Below, piece after piece: positions 55,143 through 64,000 of a DNA stretch of 64,000 nt. The stretch covers positions 13,834,501 through 13,898,500 of the forward strand of contig OZ059899.1 in the NCBI GenBank assembly GCA_964057225.1. The letters are read 5' to 3'. The notes under the pieces were generated by a model, which was given only the letters and a program-made list of their open reading frames with translations, was not told where the DNA came from and ran no database searches. Made by a program: the position numbers and the translations under genes. Position 1 is the stretch's first letter; each line of letters begins with the position of its first letter. Source of the DNA: Auanema rhodensis (Eukaryota > Nematoda > Chromadorea > Rhabditida > Rhabditidae).

Positions 55143-58028
55143 TTAATCTAATAAATTCATTTCACTTAATGGCATTATAACCTGAGCTGATACAATTGGC
55201 TGATTACGTCCATCTCGTACTAATAGAACACGAATATCATCTGATATGCCCTATAATCAGAAGAATATACATCATTTACTATAACTATTTACCTTTTCGG
55301 GTGCTAAACAATAGATTAATGTACTATATGTATAGAAGTTACCGGATGTTAGTATTGCAACTGGTATAAGAGATTGTTCTATCTTATAAAGTTTTTCATT
55401 CCATAATATGCTGAGCCACATGTTATATATTGGAGTTTTTCTGGATACATTCATATTAGTTATTTATAGAATATTGAAAACTATTTGTTCTCTGATTTAC
55501 TTTCTGTGTCAACTATGTTAGATACGTTGCTCTCCAGCTTCATACACTCATATGATGCTGTCACACTCTCAACTTATCCAGCTTCATGCTCATACATGCA
55601 GATAGAACTCATGCTTTTCAGCATGAGCATATTCTCTTACTCTGGGGACTGAGACAATTCATTTCATATCAGATATTTTAGAAATATAAAGAAAATATTT
55701 GATTATAAACATACGATGAACAGCTGAGCTTTATGGTCATTCGAAATGTTGGACCAAAGCCATTGATGTCAACAGATATTTCTATTGGCTCGGATACTGA
55801 TGTTGAAACAGCCATCTTGTTTGTAGAACTTATATCAGAATATGCTTTAGTTGTATTATATCGTAACATGAAGAGATCTTTCGAATATGTCTGAAAATAG
55901 CTATAGACCTTATTCAAAAATCCCAATTTCTCTGTTCATATTTCAAATTTTAATATTTCTACAGCAGTTGTAGCTTGTTATTCAACTTTTATTTTGTATG
56001 AATTTGTATTCAAACTTGTATTGTAAACTTGAACATCAAAGTCAAGTTTATATTAAAGTTTTATATTCAAATATTCTCATCAAATTCAATATTCTAAATC
56101 TAAGCTGTAAGATGGAGTAAGTGTACTGCACAACGACCTTACACCCTCCATCCACTAAGCATTATGATTGAAAAACCTTTAAAATTTAAAATTTACCTGT
56201 GAAATTTGAGAAGCATGATCTCTTTCACGTAATGTTTGATCAATAAAAACTTTAGTTTTCTTCGGAATATTAAGTTTAATAGTATGTGGCATTGGGTGAG
56301 GATTAACATCCAACCGTTCATCTAATGATGCCCTACGGCGAAATAGCTTTACATGTATTCCTCCATCTATAATTTAATTTTTTAATTGAAAAAATAAAAA
56401 AAAATGGATTCAAAAGAAATTGACCTTCAGTTCCTAATATGAGAGTAGCCTCTTCTCGTCCAAATTGACCAAACTTCATCCATTCAAGTACTTTGTCAGA
56501 TTTAATCACATCTAGAAGATATTGCTCGCTGTATAGACGAATCTGAAGAAAAATATTTATTTTACTTGGTTCGAAATGAAGTTTTTTAAAGTTAGAACCT
56601 GCTTGGGGAGCATGACTAAAACTCCAGCATACTGTTTCGGAGCATAAGTGAATGGCTCAATTCCTTTGATTGGGCCATCATGTATACGAATTGAATTCAA
56701 AAATTTTCCTTTGAATGTATAGAATGATAAAACATCATTTGTACAAGCAACAACAAGCTATAAGATATCGATATTGAAGATTATATGAAGAAATTTTCAA
56801 TTTACTTACAGTTTTATTCAGGCGCGTAAAGCTGATAATGCTGGAACGACAGGTAATGATTGGCTTTGTTGGTGCTGAGTCGCGTTTAATGGAGTATATC
56901 TGGGAATTTCTTGTGGAAACGAATAAACGATAATCAACATCATAAACTCCTAAAAGAATATTTTTACTAACTATGTGATTAGAATCTTAAACCATATGGT
57001 ACGATATGAGTTGGAGGAGATGGCAAATTCGTTGTCGAAACAGTAGAAAATGCTTGTGAATCAACAATATGAACAGCTCCAAACTCTGTTCCACATACAA
57101 GCATATCCAAGTTATCAGCTGTGGACTTTTTCAAAATAGATAAACAAGTGATAGGTGACTGAAACAAACATATAGTTAAGGATATAAGATTTGATATATG
57201 ATATAGTTTACTTACAGGATTTGTTAAATCCTTTTGAGAATATTTATCGATGAATTCTGATCGATTTTCTTCTGGAGTTATAAGTAATGTTTGAGATACT
57301 GATGTAAGACGTTTAGGTGAAATCTGAAGAGAATTAGAATTAAGAACTGGAAATAAGTTAAATTTGAAACTTCTTGAATCAAATTCGTGATAACAACAAA
57401 CAGATCACCATATGAAAGTTCTTGCTGACCAGCTTTATGCCAAGCTTCAGCTTCAACTGGATGAATTGGAGAGGAAGGTACTGTAAACTGAAAGTTCTCA
57501 AGTTAAAGCTTATCTCTTTCATATCTATTACTAGCCTTATAGAATGGACGTAGAGTTTTGTAAATCAGAAGTGATGGTCCTGATGCTACAGCTACAGCTG
57601 GAAGTGACGTCTGCAAGACTGGACGCATTAACAAATTCGCAAACTTCAAGTTGCAACCTGATCATTAATGAATGAAGTTATTGCTGTAGGCAATTCCGCC
57701 AAAACACTCTCGGCTACTAGTGTAACAGCTTTAAAAACTTTAAGTTTCATACTAACTCCTGCACTAGCTCTAAAAATATAAATAAAGTTGTTGAAGTTGC
57801 AACTTATAACTTACCTGGCACCCATGTGAGCTATAATTAATTTTGTATCACCGTCACCATATAAATCGCCTAAGGCTATACAAGGTGGTAATGTCCATAT
57901 TCCTTTAAATTTGAATTTGAATTATGAAATATTTGTTCAATCAATCAACATCATAAAGCCTAACCTGCAGCATCATCATGAACTCCATTCATCCACTTAT
58001 TGGCAGTCATTTCACTTTGTCGTCTCAT
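55143..58028 (-). CDS. bbs-1: BBS1, BBSome subunit
   Basis: Beta-propeller subunit of the BBSome, the ciliary membrane-protein transport coat; its propeller contacts ARL6/BBS3. The frame follows BBS1 end to end: 'KWMNGVHDDAAG', 'LPPCIALGDLYGDGDTKLII', 'VAVASGPSLLIYKTLRPFYK', 'LVCGTEFGAVHIVD', 'FGREEATLILGTEDGGIHVK', 'KLNIPKKTKVFIDQTLRERD', 'GFGPTFRMTIKL' and, at the C-terminus, 'GISDDIRVLLVRDGRNQPIV'. About a dozen exons with short introns. ATG at 58028 begins 'MRRQSEM'. An X-box 136 bp upstream supports expression in ciliated neurons. Confidence 0.93.
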
Positions 58029-58163
58029 ATTCAACACGTTTTGTTATTGTTTATTATGAAGAAAAGTCTTTGAAATATTTAAAAATTTAAAAGAAAAATG
58101 AGGAAAAACTCCAAACAAGAAGCAGTCGACTGACCAGCTAGGGCATCAAGCCAATAAGAGCTG

Positions 58164-58177
58164 GTTGTCATGGCAAC
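58164..58177. promoter_or_regulatory. X-box (RFX/DAF-19 site) of BBS1
   Basis: GTTGTCATGGCAAC fits the 14-bp X-box (two inverted half-sites around AT), extended by one further complementary base pair on each side. It lies 136 bp upstream of the BBS1 start codon, within the distance usual for ciliary genes in C. elegans. RFX factors bind such sites. The rest of the 58029-58458 gap is AT-rich and empty. Confidence 0.88.
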
Positions 58178-58458
58178 CATTCCTATGCTACTAACCTTTT
58201 GGCTGTTTTCTTTCACAAATTGTATTCAATAAAAGATTCAACAGTAAAAAAATTTTATTTAAGTTATTTATAAGCACATAACTAGAATCATTTGTTGTTT
58301 TTAAAAATACTGAGATGATCGCTTGAAAGTTGAATAAAAGATCACTGAAGTCGCGTAATTCTCATGAAATACACATCGTTGCTGAAATGGCATTGTGATT
58401 ATTCTGAAAATTTAAAAAACTTTTATTAGAAATTAGAAAAATTCCCGTCTTACCTTGC

Positions 58459-58764
58459 TTATGCAATAACCATTTCTGGCTGTTTTCTGAAGTAGCAGTA
58501 CCATACCGCATGGACATATGCGGGAAAGATGAAGAAACACATAAGGAAGAAAGAGATACAGACATGAACATTGCATTCATTAGCTGCTACAGCTATAGCA
58601 GCAGGCTGTAGAAGAGAGATAATGCTTTAGAAATAGTTTAAGTTGAATTTGAAACTTACTGGACACACAATTATCAGAATAATCAAAAGAATATTCTTAA
58701 TCATATCATCTCGGGAGCGGTTATCAACCACAAAAACTTGTCCATCTTCACCTTTATCAGACAT
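58459..58764 (-). CDS. PMP3/UPF0057 small membrane protein
   Basis: Two exons (58660-58764 and 58459-58605) encode 83 residues. Two hydrophobic helices, 'NILLIILIIVCPPAAIAVAA' and 'VCISFFLMCFFIFPAYVHAV', match the PMP3 proteolipid pattern: Pro-Pro at the end of helix 1, a polar Asn/Cys turn, and Pro-x-x-x-His/Tyr-Ala in helix 2. Homologues in yeast and plants affect membrane potential and salt tolerance; the role in animals is unclear. Same strand as BBS1, 430 bp upstream of it; BBS1 has its own X-box, so the two are probably separate transcription units. Confidence 0.78.
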
Positions 58765-58816
58765 TGTCAGCTGAAAAATTGTTGAAAATATGTTTTAGAA
58801 TGTATAGGTTTCTCAT

Positions 58817-58820
<4 letters not shown>

Positions 58821-58880
<60 letters not shown>
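58821..58880 (+). repeat. (GA)n microsatellite
   Basis: About 60 bp of nearly pure GA just upstream of the PMP3-like gene (CT on that gene's sense strand). Confidence 0.95.
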
Positions 58881-59758
58881 ATATTAAAAGTAAAAGTCAT
58901 TATCATTACAAATTAAAAATATAAAAATGATAGAATTATAGTATTTCATAACCGGAAACAGAAAGATGTTCGAGAACATATATACGAAACAAGGAAAAAA
59001 TCATTTAATCGAGCATTGAACATGATGCAAAACTCCGAAAAATGGAGATGATTAGAGGAATATTTGGAATATTCAAATACTTTTTTTTGAAACAAAGTCA
59101 AGTTCGAAATCAGGACTGTCAAGTTTGAAATCAGAATAGATGGGCTACGTAAGGTCTATTAGTCATTGCACAGACACTTAGTGAACGTAGAGTAGAAAAA
59201 TACTGAAGAAGGATGGACTCATTGAGAGAAGACGGGGGTATGAGTCATGACATGTATGAAGAAAAGACGATAAGAAACAACATCTAAGGAACAAACATAA
59301 TCTGAATCATTATAGTTGAAGAATTTTATTATTTTTCTGCTGAGGATATTTCAAAGACAAAGAGAGAGAGAGAGGGGGAAAGAGAGAGGGGGAGGAGGCT
59401 AAAACATGGAGGAAATTCGTTGTTGTATTTGATGACTGTCCTTGATCATGGAAGTGAAATAGAGTTGGAGGTGATTCCAATATCTTTGAAGAAGAAAAAA
59501 AGAAAAAAAGAAAATAATGTAAAAGGCAATTGAATTTAAAAATTATTTATATTATATAGTTAATAGATGAAGATATAAGCATTTGAAATTAAATATTCTG
59601 AATTAAATTGAGACAATGTTGTGACATAGAACTTGAAATTGAAATATAAGCATTTTGAACTTGAAATAATAGTTTGTTTTAGGTTTAATATGAATAGAAA
59701 CCTTGAAAAGGGGAAGGGAGTGGAGAGTAAAGTGTAAGTGTGTTGTTCGTGTGTTGTT

Positions 59759-59801
<43 letters not shown>

Positions 59802-61255
59802 TGAGGTAGAAGGAAGGGAGGAAGAAATGAAGCGAGGAAGTGAATGAACTAAGAAATAAAGATTTTTCAACAAAAGAAAATATAATTAAATTGAAGAAAG
59901 AAACCACACAACTATGAATATAATCTCATAATAGGATACATATATAGATAATAAATTGTAATTTAGTTTAATGATTTGAAATATTGGATTATATTTATTC
60001 AAAAATATTCATTTTTTATTTTTTTTGAAATAAAAAGGACAACTAGAAATATAAACTTATATATTTATATATATATTAGAAAAACATATAATATTCAAAG
60101 CTTAGATTATTAATAAAGAAAATCTGAGAATGAGGTAGAGCGTGATGGACAAGACGTGAATGAGGGAGGAGGATACAACAAACTATTGACGGATAGAGGT
60201 AGAAAGAGAGAGAAAGAGAGAGATATTAAGAGATAGAGAGAGAGAGAGAGAGATTGAGGGATTATAAGAAGAGATTTAGTTGGTGATGACAATGCCCTAC
60301 AAACCTTGTTGGAATACCTCAATGTCTATGTCGGAATATTGTGAAATAACGATAGGAATAATAGTAATAGACAAACACTGCGGCAATTTCTCTGTCCATT
60401 CCCTGTTTTTCCTCTTCTCTCTCTCTCTTTCTTCCCTTTCTCTTCTTCTCTCTCACTCACTTTGTTCATCTGTACCCTCGTCAATTTCAATGTTCTATGG
60501 TGTATGACTTTGTTTATCTGAACATCACCTTGTAGAGGTATAACATAAGAAAATGAACGAAATTACCAGAGAAGTATGAGAAATCAAGGACAAGAACGTA
60601 ATGAAGACGAGCAGAAAGAGGTATGATGATTGAGAGAAAGGCATTCAGATAGAGGAATTACATGTATCTATCGTATATTGACTGAATGACACAGTACATA
60701 CACACCTGTACAAAGGTAGAATAAGAACGAGAAAGAGAGAGAGAGAGAGAGAATGGATTAAATTACATTGATGGTAATAAGTCCTGACGCGATATAATAT
60801 ATAAATATCTTTATACTATTATAATTATAATATATATATAGAGAGAGAGAGTGATATAAATAGATATATATTATATGAATATAGTATATAGTATACAGAA
60901 ATACATATATATATTTTGATATAAAAGGAAAAAAGTAGATGAAGAAAAAGAGAAAGACAAGAAGATTGATCGTAAAAGGGCTTAAAAGAGAGAATGAGAG
61001 TGAATATAGAGTACACATTTCATTCATATGTGTTTACTTAATCAAAAGCATAAAAAAATATTTATTATATATGTCTAATACTTATATATACATATAGTTA
61101 AAGTTTATAAGTTAAAATAGAAATATATTGAATATAGAAACAAAAATCTTTTATCTATGATTTGTAATGGTTACCATAGTGATTCTCTAGTTGATAGACT
61201 GAAAGCTAATTCTACTAAATATTTAGCTGAATAAATAGCATGAGAGGTTATCCTT

Positions 61256-61257
<2 letters not shown>

Positions 61258-61314
<57 letters not shown>
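61258..61314 (+). repeat. (GA)n microsatellite
   Basis: Uninterrupted GA repeat of about 57 bp in the tyrosinase upstream region. Confidence 0.95.
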
Positions 61315-61318
<4 letters not shown>

Positions 61319-63137
61319 AAGGTATTTACAGAGGGATACAGTAGTAAGAAAGATTTGGATATAAAGAGATAATACAACAGATACCTAAATGTAATCTTGG
61401 TTTAAAAGAAGTTTTTAATTGGATTAAAAGAGGATTATGACATTCAGATCTATACATCTATACGTATATATATCATTATTTCATTTTTACTATATACATA
61501 TATTTGTATATATAAGATTATAATAAATATAAATTTATTTATTTTTTCTTCAATACTATATGAATAAATTAAAAAAAAGAATAAAATTCATTAAATATAA
61601 TATATACATGTATGTAATTATGGAATTATGACATTATCAATAGTTACATGAAAATAAAACACAAAGTATATACAATATATTTAACAATTAATACTATATT
61701 ATACTCATAATTTCTATAATAATATATAATATTAACTATATTAACTATATTAATTATAATAAAAACAGATTAAATATAATTTACCTACTGTTACTAATAG
61801 TATAACTATTATTACTACAACTACTATGCACAACCGTTCATAATAACTATTCAATATTAAAATGAATTATTTTTAAAATTTGCATATAACATAATAGTAC
61901 TTGAAATGTACTTTCACGTACGCATAATTAGCATAAATAGTCTTTAATCATGTTTAGTCATCAATTGAGGCTAAAAATACTGAAATAAAATAATTAATAT
62001 TATTAAAAAAATAAAATAAAGAAAACAAAATAATAAATAAAAATAAATTATTTTATTTAAAAAAATAAAAACAAAAAAACATATAAATATGTATACATAT
62101 GTGTGTCATGTTATGTAACAGTATGTTGTTAAACATACATGTTGTATATGTAAAATAATTTATTTATATTTAACTAGTTTTTTTTTTAAAATTTGAAATT
62201 ATTATTACAAATAAATTATAAAAAAAAAGTGAATGATAAACATAGTACTTTGTACACTTTTTATCAGTTTTTTGTATGAAAAATGATGTCATTTCGATAA
62301 TTAATGTTATTGACAAGGTTTAAAACTATTTAAAACGATATGTATTTTAATAAAATTAAAATTATTTAAGTGATTATATGAGAAATATAATTAAAAAACA
62401 AAACCTTAATGTAATAATACACAACAATTAGCTTAATAGGAAAGAAAGAATATATTTATATAATAAATAATAAGAAAAACTATATGTATATAGATAGATA
62501 GATAGACGAATATCTGTATTAAGTGAATAATCCTTCCTTCTTTTCATTTTTTTTGTTCAAATTTCAATTGGTGATGATGTGCTATTACTTCAGAAAAATT
62601 ACAATTCGTTCTACTCGTTTCTTTCATTTGACGAAAAAGGAATATAAAGATAGAGTTGTAGAATATAAATTAAAGAAGAAAATGAGAATGAAAAATGATT
62701 GAAAAGATTAAAATTCATATAGTTATAGTTAAGAGAATTAGAGAGAAAGATTGAAGAAGAAAAAGTTAAAAGACAGGTTCATTTCTTTCATTACAATGAT
62801 TGTTAAATCATCAACATATTTGGCAATATCAGTCATTTTCTCTTTTACAAACAAAAATTTTGTTCATTTTTCAATCTCTCATATCATCTATACATACTAT
62901 ATGTATATTATTTTATAATAATAATATTTATTATTATTTATATATTGAAATACTTAAATATTTTTATTTAAAATTAGCATATTTAGGCATTTAAAGTTCT
63001 AAATCTAATCAACTTTATTTATAAGCTTGAGTTTTATTTGAAATACTTGTAACTTGATCATATTTTCTATATTTTATTCTTTTTTATATTTAATAATTCA
63101 ATTATGTCATAGTTTATACAATAGTAACTATTATAGG

Positions 63138-64000
63138 ATGGGTTGGAAGTGTTTCCTCCTTCCAATTCTCTTCATTGTTGTTGCTGAAGCACAAGATCCA
63201 TGTGCTTCAGCTCCAAATGAAGGAGCTAAGATTATGTGTCGTCAAATTCAGAAATGGGATGATGGAGCAAGAGTAAGTCTATCACTATTGTCCTTTCTCT
63301 CAAGAAAAACATCATCACATTATGAACTTTGAATTTCAAAGAGTTCCCCCCCCCCCCAATGATCAAGTATTTCGTCTAAAAGGCAAGCGGTCGAAGCCGG
63401 TTCTTCCAACGATCAGTAACCACTCAGATGAAAACCATATTAGTTGATTATTAAAAAGAAATTAATACAATTAATTTTGAAAAACTAATTGTTTTTCCAG
63501 AAAGCTTCATCAAAGAAAAAAATTGCTCTTCCACCTGGTATGGCTGGAGCTGTAGGACATGCTGTAGCTGCTGACTTTGCACCAATTGCTTCATCTATCT
63601 ATCAATGTATGGATTTAGCTTGTATGTGTACTTATCTAAGAGGTAAGAACTTATTTCTGAATGTTAATGATGACATATCATCATAGGAACACCATCTGGA
63701 AATGGATGTACACTACCTGATGGAAAGCCACTTCAGAAAGCTCGTAGGTCAGCTAACAGTTAAGCATTATATGCTTGATATTCAAATGATATTTCAGAAA
63801 GGAATATCGCTTGATGACTGATGATGAAAGACAACGCTTCCATAATGCTTTCCGTACTCTGAAAGAGGTAACAAGCTTTCACAGCATAAACAACTTGAAA
63901 GGTCAAAACTTGTTTTAGAATGGAGAATATGATAAGATTGGAAGAATTCATTCACAGATGAGTAACAGTGGAGGAGCTCACTCTGGACCAGCTTTCCTTC
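63138..64000 (+). CDS. tyr: Secreted tyrosinase (3' partial)
   Basis: Type-3 copper oxidase of the nematode tyrosinase family, which oxidises phenols and is linked to cuticle or eggshell cross-linking. Five exons are in view: signal peptide 'MGWKCFLLPILFIVVAEAQ', a cysteine-containing N-terminal part ('DPCASAPNEGAKIMCRQIQK', 'CMDLACMC'), then 'EYRLMTDDERQRFHNAF' and 'HSQMSNSGGAHSGPAFL', the entry to the first copper site, where the metal-binding histidine block normally follows. The sequence ends there, so the copper ligands of site B and any ShK domains lie outside. Intron 1 contains a run of 13 C. ATG directly follows a tatag acceptor. Confidence 0.88.

Larger units (their letters stand above)
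58765..63137. other. Long intergenic region, AT-rich with GA tracts
   Basis: Upstream region of the PMP3-like gene (minus) and the tyrosinase gene (plus). Contains (GA)n at 58821-58880, 59761-59797, 60236-60252 and 61258-61314, plus long AT-only stretches and two AATTAGCATA motifs (61926, 62972). Frames here are microsatellite translations. No gene recognised. Confidence 0.6.

Overview
The window is a piece of nematode nuclear genome, AT-rich, with very compact introns (mostly 40-60 nt, ending in tttcag/tttag). The nematode assignment rests on protein content: a cuticle-collagen-type N-terminal domain, paired chemoreceptor-like serpentine receptors, a MEC-4-type degenerin, a saposin-like secreted protein, a secreted tyrosinase and close gene-behind-gene spacing of the kind seen in nematode operons. 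I cannot name the species. Almost every gene is split into many short exons, so the models below were built by following the frame across GT-AG (and some GC-AG) junctions. Exon arithmetic was checked for nicastrin, COA6, PRORP, the saposin-like gene, both receptors, the collagen-N gene, the WW gene, the PMP3-like gene and the four-cysteine secreted gene.

Left part (1-17046, all + strand): a fused glutamyl-prolyl-tRNA synthetase (5' end outside the window) with six near-identical WHEP units, each split by a GC-AG intron; a 600-bp Tc1-type MITE; then nicastrin, COA6 and the protein-only mitochondrial RNase P nuclease (PRORP/MRPP3) in a tight head-to-tail row that looks like an operon; then a large, very acidic, unrecognised protein.

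Middle (18047-43937): on the minus strand, a secreted flavin amine oxidase with an exon-repeated, tyrosine/proline-rich tail and an ORF nested in its first intron, followed by a poorly resolved gene at about 26.7-29.1 kb. A three-exon saposin-like gene lies on the + strand and carries a periodic CACGTR array in its intron. Back on the minus strand are a minimal DSL (Delta/Serrate/LAG-2) ligand with no EGF repeats, a degenerin with an enlarged cysteine-rich ectodomain, and a 91-residue protein made of two degenerate WW domains.

Right part (44479-64000): two serpentine receptor paralogues sharing a nearly identical block with sharp edges (gene conversion or recent duplication), with a decayed mariner element between them; a small four-cysteine secreted precursor that may release an RFamide; a cuticle-collagen N-domain protein with no Gly-X-Y helix; BBS1 with a perfect X-box upstream; a PMP3/UPF0057 membrane peptide; and the start of a tyrosinase gene. 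Long intergenic stretches are AT-rich and studded with (GA)n/(CT)n tracts.

The genes do not form one pathway. The functional links I see are the mitochondrial pair COA6-PRORP beside nicastrin, and nicastrin (gamma-secretase) together with a DSL Notch ligand in the same 64 kb, which is probably coincidence.
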